Shown here one piece after another: positions 54,345 through 62,641 of a stretch of 64,000 nt of DNA; the first letter of the stretch is position 1; each line of letters opens with the position of its first letter. Source of the stretch: Leptospira biflexa serovar Patoc strain 'Patoc 1 (Paris)' (lineage in GTDB: Bacteria > Spirochaetota > Leptospiria > Leptospirales > Leptospiraceae); NCBI RefSeq assembly GCF_000017685.1, contig NC_010602.1:1939501-2003500 (forward strand), given 5' to 3'. Position numbers and translations under genes: made by a program. The notes under the pieces are model-generated. The model made no database searches, had not been told where the DNA came from, and saw nothing but the letters and a program-made list of their open reading frames with translations.

Positions 54345-54737
54345 ATGACAATTCTCATCATTTGCCTTTTGGTTTCAATCGCCCAAATCTACATTGCAAA
54401 AGCCTTTGTGGCAATTGCAATGGCACGCGAAGGAAAGGGGTATGACAACCACCACCCTCGTATGCAACAATCCAAACTCACTGGATGGGGGGCGCGTGCC
54501 TATGCTGCTCATCAAAATGGTTTTGAAGCCTTCGCTATGTTTGCTTGTGGTGTCTTACTCAATTTACTTTTAGAAGTTGATTTGTATTTTGCGGAAATTC
54601 TAACATTAAGTTTTGTAACCCTTCGATTTTTATACATTTACCTCTACATAGCTGACTTTTCCTATGCTCGTTCTACCATTTGGGTCATTGCCTTCCTTTG
54701 TAATTTGGGATTGTACATTTTGCCATTCATGTATTAA
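54345..54737 (+). CDS. MAPEG-family membrane protein
   Basis: 130 residues, four hydrophobic segments (about 3-22, 52-75, 78-98, 105-125). The family signature lies in the loop after the first segment: QSKLTGWGARAYAAHQNGFEA, with the Arg and Asn/Gln that coordinate glutathione in MAPEG enzymes. The family covers glutathione S-transferase or peroxidase-like activities on lipophilic compounds. The bacterial activity is unknown, but the neighbour gloB also works with glutathione. Stop lies eight bases before the next gene. Confidence 0.88.
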   Translation: MTILIICLLVSIAQIYIAKAFVAIAMAREGKGYDNHHPRMQQSKLTGWGARAYAAHQNGFEAFAMFACGVLLNLLLEVDLYFAEILTLSFVTLRFLYIYLYIADFSYARSTIWVIAFLCNLGLYILPFMY

Positions 54738-54745
54738 GGTTCCCT

Positions 54746-55519
54746 TTGCAAAAGTTTTTGTATTCTGTTTTACTGCTGTTATTCCTTTGTTTGGCGTATA
54801 CCCTGCTTTCAGAAAAAAAAGGAGACGGAATCGAAAACAAACATTCCATCACTGATTTCCAAAAAGCCAAACGCGTGTTAAAACGATTTTACGCAAAAGT
54901 TGGAAAGGACTTCTATTGTGGTTGTGATTTTGAAAAAGATGAAGAAGAGTTAGGCCGATTCAAAATCAATCACGATTCCTGTGGTCTAAAAGCAAGAAAG
55001 GATTCCAAACGCCAAACATGGATTGAATGGGAACACGTTGTCCCCGCACATAGTTTTGGAAAAGAACGAGAGTGTTGGACAAAACCGAATTGTGAATCTG
55101 GTGGTAAACTTTTGAAAGGAAGGAAGTGTTGCACGGCCACAGATCCAGAGTTCAATTTGATCGAAGCGGATTTGCATAATATTGTGCCTGTTCCAGGGGA
55201 GATCAATGCGGACCGAGGTATCTTTCCTTTTGGAGAAATTGATGGGGAACCAAGGGCCTACGGAGATTGTGATTTTGAAATTCATTTCAAAAACGCAGTC
55301 GCAGAACCAAAACAGGATATCCGCGGGGACATAGCTCGCATCTATTTGTATATGGAGTGGCGGTATGGAATTCCCATCCCAGAGGGCAAACGGGATCTTT
55401 ACAAGTCCTGGTCGGCCTTAGACCCTCCCGATACCTTTGAAATCCGAAAAAATGAAATTGTGGAAAGGGTCCAAAAACAAACAAATCCATTTGTGGACGG
55501 CACCCTCAAGGAACCATAG
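54746..55519 (+). CDS. Exported endonuclease I (EndA-like)
   Basis: 257 residues from a TTG. The hydrophobic N-terminus (about 3-20, FLYSVLLLLFLCLAY) exports it; the catalytic pattern WIEWEHVVPAHSFG (E. coli EndA: M-E-W-E-H-V-x-P) contains the metal-binding His. Further conserved parts are RKCCTATDPEFNLIEADLHNIVP and DIRGDIARIYLYMEWRYGI. It cleaves double-stranded DNA and RNA in the periplasm. The rich Cys content (8-9 residues) suggests disulfides. Confidence 0.9.
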   Translation: MQKFLYSVLLLLFLCLAYTLLSEKKGDGIENKHSITDFQKAKRVLKRFYAKVGKDFYCGCDFEKDEEELGRFKINHDSCGLKARKDSKRQTWIEWEHVVPAHSFGKERECWTKPNCESGGKLLKGRKCCTATDPEFNLIEADLHNIVPVPGEINADRGIFPFGEIDGEPRAYGDCDFEIHFKNAVAEPKQDIRGDIARIYLYMEWRYGIPIPEGKRDLYKSWSALDPPDTFEIRKNEIVERVQKQTNPFVDGTLKEP

Positions 55520-55632
55520 GCAAAATCGCTTCCTCAGATTTGTCACATTACGATGATTTCTGAAATCTAATTTTACCAAAACAAAGATAGCTTCATTTAC
55601 AGAATCGGGCAAGTTTGGAGTCTGGAATTGGA

Positions 55633-57018
55633 ATGAAAGAATATGACATCTTAGTGATCGGAGCGGGCGCTGGCACAAAACTTGTCACTCCCCCTTCCCA
55701 GATAGGCAAACGAGTGGCAGTCTTTGAACGAGAAACCCCGGGTGGCACATGCCTGAACCGAGGTTGCATTCCCTCCAAAATGGTGATTTTTCCCTCTGAG
55801 CTCCTTCGGCTAAAAGAGGAATCAGAACGATTTGGAATCCAATACCCAAGTCCCCCAATCTATGATGTAAACTCTATCTTCCAGCGAGTGAATGAAAGAG
55901 TAAAAGCTGATTCGGATTCCATTCCCATCGCTTATGAAAAAAATCCAAATATTGATTATATACCTAAAAACGTTTGGTTCAAAGCATCCAAAATCATCAC
56001 CGATGGAGAAAACGATTACACCGCCAAACATATCTTGGTTGTCACAGGCACAAGGCCTAATCTCCCAGAAATCCCTGGATTAAAGGACACACCTTTTTGG
56101 ACCTCCCGAGAAGCCTTGTCCCCCGATGAATTCCCAAAATCACTCCTTATCATTGGAGCAGGTTTTATCTCACTTGAATTAGGCGCCGCCTACCAGGCAT
56201 ATGGTGCACAGGTGACAGGGATCACGAGAGGAGAAGTCTTACGGCAAGTTGATTTTGAAATCAAAGAGGAACTCAAGAAACACCTTCCCTTTCCCATCCA
56301 CACTGGTTTTCATATGGAACAGGTGGAATTTCGAAATGGAGAGTTCCGCGTATCGGGAACAAACAAAGAAGGGCAAACACAAACATTTGTCGCAGAAAAA
56401 TTATTGGTTGCGACAGGGATCAAACCGAACACGGAAGATTTAAAACTAGAGAATACCAAAATCCAATGTAACCCAGATGGTTACATCCTTGTGGATGAAA
56501 CTTTACAAACAAACGAAGAAGGAGTTTATGCTTTTGGTGATGTGATCGGTCGGTATTTTTTCAGACACAGTGCCAATTTTGAAGGAGAATACTTATTCCA
56601 CCATCTCTATGAGGGAGGTGAAAAAAAACCAATTGTTTACCCACCCATGCCGGAAGCAATCTTCACTCACCCTCAAATCGCAAGTGTTGGAAAAACAGAA
56701 GATGAACTCATACAAGAAAAAATTCCTTATTACAAAGGTCTGAACCCGTATCGTTCCAGTGCCACAGGTATGGCTCGTTTGTCTGAAGTTGGATTTGTGA
56801 AAGTCCTTGTTTCGAAAGAAACAGAAGAAGTGCTTGGTGCCCATGTGATCGGCGAAGAAGCCGCAAACCTCCTCCACCAAATTGTAATGGGTATGTATTT
56901 AAAAGCGAAACTCGATGATTATTTAGGAATGATTTACATCCACCCTGCCATTTCGGAAATCACAAGGAATGCCTTTCGTAAGGTTCGGGAACAAAAACTA
57001 AAGGAAATCAAATCATGA
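55633..57018 (+). CDS. Pyridine nucleotide-disulfide oxidoreductase (LpdA/mycothione-reductase-like)
   Basis: About 461 residues from ATG 55633. The redox pair is intact in GGTCLNRGCIPSK, and the second dinucleotide motif LIIGAGFISLELGAAYQAYG and the FAD motif VYAFGDVIG are normal. The C-terminal dimer His/Glu pair is present (YIHPAISEITRNAF). The first dinucleotide motif is altered: VIGAGAGTKLVTPPSQIGK has Thr where Gly is expected and an atypical Pro-Pro helix start. Activity as dihydrolipoyl dehydrogenase or another disulfide reductase is open. Overlaps trhO by four bases. Confidence 0.88.
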   Translation: MKEYDILVIGAGAGTKLVTPPSQIGKRVAVFERETPGGTCLNRGCIPSKMVIFPSELLRLKEESERFGIQYPSPPIYDVNSIFQRVNERVKADSDSIPIAYEKNPNIDYIPKNVWFKASKIITDGENDYTAKHILVVTGTRPNLPEIPGLKDTPFWTSREALSPDEFPKSLLIIGAGFISLELGAAYQAYGAQVTGITRGEVLRQVDFEIKEELKKHLPFPIHTGFHMEQVEFRNGEFRVSGTNKEGQTQTFVAEKLLVATGIKPNTEDLKLENTKIQCNPDGYILVDETLQTNEEGVYAFGDVIGRYFFRHSANFEGEYLFHHLYEGGEKKPIVYPPMPEAIFTHPQIASVGKTEDELIQEKIPYYKGLNPYRSSATGMARLSEVGFVKVLVSKETEEVLGAHVIGEEAANLLHQIVMGMYLKAKLDDYLGMIYIHPAISEITRNAFRKVREQKLKEIKS

Positions 57019-58046
57019 AAAAGTTTTTATTCAATCGTTACGATAAAGAAACTCTCAAAAAGAAAGTATTAGAAGACAAACGGGAAAGGAGAGTGATTTC
57101 CTTTTATCGTTATGTGAAAATTACAGATCCAATTGCGTTTCGAGATGTTTTATATGATTCATTGGAAGATTTGGGAGTTCTTGGAAGGATCTATTTGGCA
57201 AACGAAGGGATCAACGCACAATTCTCCATTCCTATCGGAAACTATGACGCCTTACGAAAGTTTGTGGATTTCATTCCTGAGTTAAAGAATATTTATTTTA
57301 ATGATGCAGTGGAAGATAAAAAGGAAAGTTTCATCAAACTTGCGATCAAAGTAAGAAAAAAAATTGTCGCTGATGGCCTAGACGATAGCCAATTTGATCC
57401 TTCCAATGTAGGCACTCATCTCTCTCCACTGGAATTCCACCAAGCACTAGAAGAAGACGGTGTCATCGTAGTTGACTTACGAAATAATTACGAATCAGAA
57501 GTGGGTCATTTTGAAAACGCGATTTTACCTGATGTCGGAACCTTCCGCGAAGAACTACCACTCGTCGAACAAATCTTAGAAAAAGACAAAGATAAAAAAA
57601 TCCTACTCTATTGTACGGGTGGGATTCGCTGCGAAAAAGCTAGTGCCTATTTAAAGTACAAAGGATTTGAAAAGGTACACCAACTCCAAGGTGGTATCAT
57701 TAATTATGCAAAAGCCGTCACTGACCATGGTTTGAAATCCAAATTCAAAGGGAAAAATTTTGTATTTGATGATCGGCTTGGGGAACGGATCACCGATGAT
57801 GTTTTGACAGTCTGTTACACTTGTGGGAATCCATCTGATAGACACACCAACTGCGCCAACTTAGGATGCCATGTTCTCATCGTTCAGTGTGAGTCTTGTT
57901 CGGAAAAACTTCTTGGAACATGTTCAGAAGAATGTAAGGAAATTGTTTCTTTACCGGAAGAAACACAAAAGAAACTCAGACAAGAACAAAGAAAACAACA
58001 GAAATACCCCACTCACCACCTAACAAGAAAGCTCGTAGGAAAATAA
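57015..58046 (+). CDS. trhO: tRNA uridine-5-hydroxylase TrhO (rhodanese-like)
   Basis: 343 residues (E. coli TrhO/YceA 350). An N-terminal acylphosphatase-like domain (about 25-105: GRIYLANEGINAQFS) is followed by a rhodanese domain with active-site Cys in LYCTGGIRCEKAS and the motif VHQLQGGIINY. A Cys-rich tail (CYTCGNPSDRHTNCANLGC, CESCSEKLLGTCSEEC) is the zinc-binding part of the family. It hydroxylates U34 of certain tRNAs. ATG overlaps the preceding stop; the ABC ATPase follows directly at 58047. Confidence 0.95.
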   Translation: MKKFLFNRYDKETLKKKVLEDKRERRVISFYRYVKITDPIAFRDVLYDSLEDLGVLGRIYLANEGINAQFSIPIGNYDALRKFVDFIPELKNIYFNDAVEDKKESFIKLAIKVRKKIVADGLDDSQFDPSNVGTHLSPLEFHQALEEDGVIVVDLRNNYESEVGHFENAILPDVGTFREELPLVEQILEKDKDKKILLYCTGGIRCEKASAYLKYKGFEKVHQLQGGIINYAKAVTDHGLKSKFKGKNFVFDDRLGERITDDVLTVCYTCGNPSDRHTNCANLGCHVLIVQCESCSEKLLGTCSEECKEIVSLPEETQKKLRQEQRKQQKYPTHHLTRKLVGK

Positions 58047-58964
58047 ATGAAACCATATGCCATTGAACTAGAAGGATTAGAAAAAACATACAAAAACGGG
58101 GTAAAAGCCCTCCGTTCGATCAATTTAAAAGTGGAAGCAGGAGATTTTTTCGCCTTACTTGGACCTAACGGTGCCGGTAAGTCCACAACCATTGGGATCC
58201 TCAGTTCGCTTGTCAATAAAACAGGTGGGAAGGTCAAAATCTTTGGCGTTGACATCGATCAAAATTTAAATCTCGCCAAAACATTTCTTGGCATTGTCCC
58301 CCAAGAATTCAATTTCGGAATCTTTGAAGCGGTGGAACAAATCCTCATCAACCAAGCTGGATTTTATGGAATGCCACTAAAAGAGGCAACCGAAAGGGTC
58401 AAGTATTACTTAGACAAATTATCGTTGTATGACAAACGTAAGTCGGCCGCAGGAACACTCAGTGGTGGTATGAAACGACGTCTCATGATTGCAAGGGCTC
58501 TCATCCATGATCCGAAATTACTCATTTTGGATGAACCAACTGCCGGTGTTGACATCGAGATCCGAAGGTCAATGTGGGAATTTTTAAAAGAACTCAACCA
58601 AAATGGAAAAACCATCATCCTCACAACCCACTACTTGGAAGAGGCAGAATCCCTTTGCAAAAATATTGCAATCATTGACCAAGGGGAAATTGTAGAAAAC
58701 ACATCAATGAAAAAATTACTACAACGTTTGGATAAAGAAACCTTCGTCATTGATTTAAAAAAATCCTACAAATCCAAACCAAATTCAAAGAAATTCCAAT
58801 GGATATGGATCGACGATCATTGTCTGGAAGTCCAATTAGATAAAAAAGCTTCGGTCAATGAACTTTTTATAGAACTAACCAAACACAAAATGGAAGTTTT
58901 GAGTTTAAGGAATAAATCCAATCGTTTGGAAGAATTATTTTTGTCACTAACCGGGAAACACTAA
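58047..58964 (+). CDS. ABC-2-type exporter ATPase
   Basis: 305 residues. Walker A LGPNGAGKSTTIGIL, Q-loop in GIVPQEFNFGIFE, signature AGTLSGGMKRRLMIARAL, Walker B LLILDEPTAGVDI and switch His in ILTTHYLEEAESLC. The LSGGMKRR and the C-terminal soluble extension of about 70 residues fit DrrA/YadG-type transporters. It energises the permease encoded two bases downstream; substrate unknown (often a lipid, drug or antibiotic). Its ATG directly follows the trhO stop. Confidence 0.94.
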   Translation: MKPYAIELEGLEKTYKNGVKALRSINLKVEAGDFFALLGPNGAGKSTTIGILSSLVNKTGGKVKIFGVDIDQNLNLAKTFLGIVPQEFNFGIFEAVEQILINQAGFYGMPLKEATERVKYYLDKLSLYDKRKSAAGTLSGGMKRRLMIARALIHDPKLLILDEPTAGVDIEIRRSMWEFLKELNQNGKTIILTTHYLEEAESLCKNIAIIDQGEIVENTSMKKLLQRLDKETFVIDLKKSYKSKPNSKKFQWIWIDDHCLEVQLDKKASVNELFIELTKHKMEVLSLRNKSNRLEELFLSLTGKH

Positions 58965-58966
58965 TT

Positions 58967-59737
58967 ATGTGGAAACAAAATTTTACAGCACTTCAGACCA
59001 TCGTTCGACGAGAATGGATTCGGATCATTCGTATTTGGGTCCAAACTTTAATTCCACCAGTGATTACAATGGCATTGTATTTTCTTATTTTTGGTGAGCT
59101 TGTCGGCCGCCAGATTGGCAAAATTGGAGACTTTACCTATATTGAGTTTATTGTACCAGGTCTCATCATGATGAGTGTGATTACAAATTCGTATAACAAT
59201 GTGGTTTCTTCTTTTTTTTCCAGTAAATTCCAAAAGAACATTGAAGAACTTTTGGTTTCCCCCACTTCACCTTATACAATTGTTCTTGGATATACATTTG
59301 GTGGAGTGGTTCGTGGTTTATTTGTAGGAATCCTTGTCACTCTCACATCTTTGTTTTTTACAAATCTACAATTCCAACATCCGTTTATCATCCTCCTCAC
59401 AGTCATGTTAACCTCCATACTATTTTCGTTAGGTGGTTTTTTTAATGCCTTGTTTGCGAAAAAATTTGATGATGTGACAATCATTCCCACTTTCATCCTC
59501 ACACCTCTCACCTACCTTGGTGGAGTATTTTATTCGGTAAAAAATCTACCAGAGTTTTGGCAGACCATCTCCTATTTGAATCCAATTCTTTATATGGTAA
59601 ACTTATTCCGTTATGGTTTTATTGGGATTACTGATGTGAATTTATATTTTTCCCTAGGATTTATCCTCTTTCTTTCTATTGTCATCTTTTTACTCAATGT
59701 TAGGTTAATGAAAATTGGTTATGGAATTAGAAACTAA
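58967..59737 (+). CDS. ABC-2-type exporter permease
   Basis: 256 residues with six hydrophobic segments, the ABC-2 fold. Typical stretches: REWIRIIRIWVQTLIPPVI, GLIMMSVITNSYNNVVSSFFSSKFQKNIEELLVSP, and FILTPLTYLGGVFYSVKNLPEFW with the conserved Gly-Gly. Partner of the ATPase upstream. Its 3' end overlaps the BolA gene by 17 bases. Confidence 0.93.
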   Translation: MWKQNFTALQTIVRREWIRIIRIWVQTLIPPVITMALYFLIFGELVGRQIGKIGDFTYIEFIVPGLIMMSVITNSYNNVVSSFFSSKFQKNIEELLVSPTSPYTIVLGYTFGGVVRGLFVGILVTLTSLFFTNLQFQHPFIILLTVMLTSILFSLGGFFNALFAKKFDDVTIIPTFILTPLTYLGGVFYSVKNLPEFWQTISYLNPILYMVNLFRYGFIGITDVNLYFSLGFILFLSIVIFLLNVRLMKIGYGIRN

Positions 59738-60011
59738 ACAAACTCGAAAAAATAGAATGGAAGAAGTTTTACGGGAAACCTTCCAACCATTGGAACTGAT
59801 AGTTCTGGATGTTTCCTTGGAGCATGCCGGTCACCCTGGAATCACAAAGGATTCAAAGGAAACCCACTTTCGAATCAAATTGATTTCCGATCAATTTCGG
59901 GACCAAACAACGGTGGAACAACACAGAAAAGTTTACTCAGTCCTTGGCCCTGAATTCAAAAAGGGATTACATGCCTTAGAAATGGACCTTTCCGCACCAA
60001 AAGGAGTCTAA
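59721..60011 (+). CDS. BolA-family protein (BolA type 1)
   Basis: About 96 residues; ATG 59721, or the TTG two codons before. The BolA signature is complete: VLDVSLEHAGHPGITKDSKETHFRIKL with the HAGH and T-HF histidines, then the C-terminal VEQHRKVYSVLGPEFKKGLHALEM. BolA proteins bind CGFS glutaredoxins to share a [2Fe-2S] cluster, and a CGFS glutaredoxin is encoded at 60917. A second BolA (60690) lies in the same operon. It overlaps the ABC permease at its start. Confidence 0.95.
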   Translation: MELETKQTRKNRMEEVLRETFQPLELIVLDVSLEHAGHPGITKDSKETHFRIKLISDQFRDQTTVEQHRKVYSVLGPEFKKGLHALEMDLSAPKGV

Positions 60012-60016
60012 ATGAT

Positions 60017-60688
60017 ATGACAAAACCAACTCTTGTGAGCTTTAAACTTTGCCCTTACGTGCAACGTTCCGTGATCAACCTTTTAGAAAAAAAAGTAGAG
60101 TATGAAATCAAATACATTGACCTAGCAAACAAACCAGATTGGTTTTTGAAAATTTCTCCTTTTGGAAGAGTACCAGTACTCGTGGTAGGTGAGGAAGTAC
60201 TGTTTGAATCGGCTGTCATCAACGAGTATTTAGATGAAACGAATCTACCTTCTCTCCACCCTAAAGACCCATTACTAAAAGCGAAACATAGAGCCTGGGC
60301 AGAATTTGCCAGTGCTTTGTTAGTAGACCAATACGGTTGGACCATGTCGAAGGAAGAAAGTGACTCCAATAAAAAAAAGGAAGAGATCCTTTCTAAATTC
60401 AAAATCCTCGAATCCATTTTACCAGAGCCAAAAAATGGCACCTTATTCTTTGCTGGTGAAACCAAACATCTCGTCGACACAGCCTATGCCCCGTTTTTTA
60501 TGAGAATGGAGTTTTTAAAAAACAAGGGAGTAGAATTTGATTTGGTGAGTGGTTTTCCAAAAGTACAAACTTGGAGTGATACCTTACTTTCTTTGCCTTC
60601 TGTAAAGAATTCTGTTTTACCAGAAGTGCCAAAAGAATACATTGAATTTATCAAAGCCCACAACTCATGGATGGGAGGAAAATTATAG
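60017..60688 (+). CDS. Glutathione S-transferase family protein
   Basis: 223 residues. Thioredoxin-like N-domain with KLCPYVQRSVINLLEKK (CPYV active segment, omega/beta-like), LKISPFGRVPVLVVGEEVLFES (the cis-Pro and the SNAIL-like ES), and an all-helical C-domain. Omega-class enzymes use the active Cys for thiol transfer or glutathionylation. The gene sits inside the BolA-glutaredoxin operon, five bases after bolA and one base before the second BolA-type gene, so a role in thiol/iron-sulfur handling is more likely than detoxification. Confidence 0.9.
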   Translation: MTKPTLVSFKLCPYVQRSVINLLEKKVEYEIKYIDLANKPDWFLKISPFGRVPVLVVGEEVLFESAVINEYLDETNLPSLHPKDPLLKAKHRAWAEFASALLVDQYGWTMSKEESDSNKKKEEILSKFKILESILPEPKNGTLFFAGETKHLVDTAYAPFFMRMEFLKNKGVEFDLVSGFPKVQTWSDTLLSLPSVKNSVLPEVPKEYIEFIKAHNSWMGGKL

Positions 60689-60689
60689 G

Positions 60690-60914
60690 ATGACCATTCC
60701 AGAAATCCAAAAAAAAATCGAAGAAGGATTACCAGGTTGTACTGTAGAAATTTTAGATCCCTACCGTGATGGTGTCCATATCAAAGCAGTGGTAACCTAC
60801 CAAGGTTTTGCCGGTAAGGGTCTCATTGAACAACACCGAATGGTGTATGCAACTTTAAAAGAAGAATTAAAAGAAGAAATCCATGCTTTGGCATTGGAAA
60901 CAAGGAGTGAATGA
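60690..60914 (+). CDS. BolA/IbaG-family protein (type 2)
   Basis: 74 residues from ATG 60690 (GGGAGG upstream), shorter than the type 1 BolA of the same operon. Pattern: PGCTVEILDPYRDGVHIKAVV with the type 2 Asp-His pair, then GLIEQHRMVYATLKEELKEEIHALALE, the conserved C-terminal helix. A partner for the monothiol glutaredoxin that begins at its stop. Confidence 0.94.
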   Translation: MTIPEIQKKIEEGLPGCTVEILDPYRDGVHIKAVVTYQGFAGKGLIEQHRMVYATLKEELKEEIHALALETRSE

Positions 60915-60916
60915 TC

Positions 60917-61225
60917 ATGGAACAAGAGTTAAAAGATAAAATTGAATCGTTAATCAAATCAGAGAAGGTATTTCTTTTTATGAAAGGAACACCGGAAATG
61001 CCTCAGTGCGGATTTTCTGCTGGAGTGGTTTCCACTCTCAAACAACAAGGAATTTCATTTGGTTCCTTCAATGTATTGTCCGATATGAACATACGCGAAG
61101 GCATCAAAGAGTATACGAACTGGCCTACCATCCCACAACTTTATATCAACGGAGAATTTGTGGGGGGTCATGACATCACCGTGCAAATGGCACAATCTGG
61201 TGAACTTAAGAAAAAAATAGGATAA
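60917..61225 (+). CDS. grxD: Monothiol glutaredoxin (Grx4/GrxD type)
   Basis: 102 residues from ATG 60917, behind AAGGAG nine bases upstream; an ATG at 60911 overlaps the stop of the previous gene (ATGA) but is too close to the ribosome site. The monothiol motif CGFS lies in MKGTPEMPQCGFSAGVV; TNWPTIPQLYINGEFVGGHDI carries the conserved WPT-x-PQ and GG-D. It carries a [2Fe-2S] cluster with glutathione and delivers it via BolA. Confidence 0.96.
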   Translation: MEQELKDKIESLIKSEKVFLFMKGTPEMPQCGFSAGVVSTLKQQGISFGSFNVLSDMNIREGIKEYTNWPTIPQLYINGEFVGGHDITVQMAQSGELKKKIG

Positions 61226-61229
61226 TCCA

Positions 61230-61472
61230 ATGATTCGTCTCTACCAATATGATTCTTGTCCTTATTGTTACCGTGTTCGGCAATCCATTTCGGCACTTGG
61301 TCTTGTGGAAGGAAAGGATTATGAATTGGTAGAGGCAAGGAATGGCACCGCTGGCCGAGAGGAAGTGATCCGTCTCGGAGGCATTTCCCAAGTTCCCTTT
61401 CTTGTGGATGGTGGTGTGAAGATGTATGAATCTCTAGACATCATCGATTATCTAGAAAAAAAGTTTTCGTAA
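61230..61472 (+). CDS. Dithiol glutaredoxin
   Basis: 80 residues, a classical glutaredoxin: YDSCPYCYRVRQSI has the CPYC site at residues 8-11, the cis-Pro lies in GGISQVPFLVDGG, and YESLDIIDYLEKKF is the C-terminal helix. It reduces disulfides and protein-glutathione mixed disulfides using glutathione. Last gene of the cassette, four bases after grxD. The 160-base gap to the convergent ATP-grasp gene shows nothing clear. Confidence 0.93.
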   Translation: MIRLYQYDSCPYCYRVRQSISALGLVEGKDYELVEARNGTAGREEVIRLGGISQVPFLVDGGVKMYESLDIIDYLEKKFS

Positions 61473-61632
61473 CCTGTTTACGTAAGTTCCAAGCAGAAAT
61501 GTTTGGATTCACTAGAAAATAGGACTGGATACGCAATCCATCTAACTGTTAGTAGTTCTTGGTTTTACTCAAATCTCCGAAATCCGCATTCTCAATCTTC
61601 GGTTTGAAGGAAAAAACGGTCCACTCACTCTT

Positions 61633-62640
61633 CTAATGAAACCCTAGTAAATTTAAAATCGTATCTCCTACGGCCCTTGGTGTTCCCGAATATGGAAATT
61701 CATGGATGTACAACACTGGATTGAAATTAATTTCTAAGATCGCGTAGGTTTCAGGATTTGGTGTTTCTGTGATGGCACTTGATATGATATCAATCCCACA
61801 AATCACAGCTCCCGCAGCTCTTGCTGCTTTCAATGCAATGGTTTTGAATTCGGGATGAACAAGATCTGTGACGTCCACAGAATCTCCACCCGTAGAAATA
61901 TTGGAATTTTTCCGTAAAAAAACTTGTTCCCCTTTTTTCGGAATGGATAAAAATTCAAATCCTTGGTCCAAAAGAACCAGTCGTTCCACATCTGACATTT
62001 GTATTTTTTCCAACGCCGTGATATGTCCCTCCCCCCTTCTAGGGTCCCTATTTTTTTCTTCGATCAATTCTGATATGGTTTTGATTCCATCTCCGACGAC
62101 ATTAGCCGGGACTCGGTTGCATACAGCCACTACCTCATCACCTAATACTAAAAATCGATACTCCGGTCCCTCAATGAACTCTTCAATGATGATGGAACTC
62201 GAAAAGGAAAAAGATTGTTTTACAAAATATGTGAATTTTTCTAGGGAATCATTAGGTTCTGATATTCCGATTCCAATTCCAAAATTGGTTGTCACAGGTT
62301 TTACAACTTTTTTTTTGTTTTGAAAAATGGTATAATCGTTTAGGGCATCTTCAAGTCTAGAATAATGTTTTCCGATCGGAACACGAACCCCATCCTCTGC
62401 TAACACTAGTTTGGAGGCGATTTTATTTTCCATCACGAGATAGGTCATGAGACTATCGAGTCTTGTTTTACTGGCTTCCTTTACAAATTCGGTATGGCTG
62501 CCTTGTTTCAATCTTAGGAAATTTTCTTTCCGATCGATCACCTGCACCTCAATCCCTCGTGAAATCGCATCTCGAATGATGATCTGGGTCGAAATCTCCA
62601 AGTCTTCCCAACCAGGAAGTAGTGGTTTCGGTTCTGTCAT
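61633..62640 (-). CDS. ATP-grasp ligase, probable glutathione synthetase of the GshF type
   Basis: About 335 residues from ATG 62640, one base after the stop of the upstream ligase, with GTGAGG ahead. ATP-grasp features: the nucleotide lysine in KKKVVKPVTTNFGIGIGISEPND, SIIIEEFIEGPEYRFLVLGD, and the metal-binding AILEINFNPVLYIHEFPYSG at the C-terminus. The pattern is that of the cyanophycin-synthetase-like or D-Ala-ligase-like C-terminal module of bifunctional GshF, not of E. coli GshB. With the gene before it, it would join gamma-glutamylcysteine to glycine. Confidence 0.82.
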   Translation of the reverse strand: MTEPKPLLPGWEDLEISTQIIIRDAISRGIEVQVIDRKENFLRLKQGSHTEFVKEASKTRLDSLMTYLVMENKIASKLVLAEDGVRVPIGKHYSRLEDALNDYTIFQNKKKVVKPVTTNFGIGIGISEPNDSLEKFTYFVKQSFSFSSSIIIEEFIEGPEYRFLVLGDEVVAVCNRVPANVVGDGIKTISELIEEKNRDPRRGEGHITALEKIQMSDVERLVLLDQGFEFLSIPKKGEQVFLRKNSNISTGGDSVDVTDLVHPEFKTIALKAARAAGAVICGIDIISSAITETPNPETYAILEINFNPVLYIHEFPYSGTPRAVGDTILNLLGFH

Positions 62641-62641
62641 T

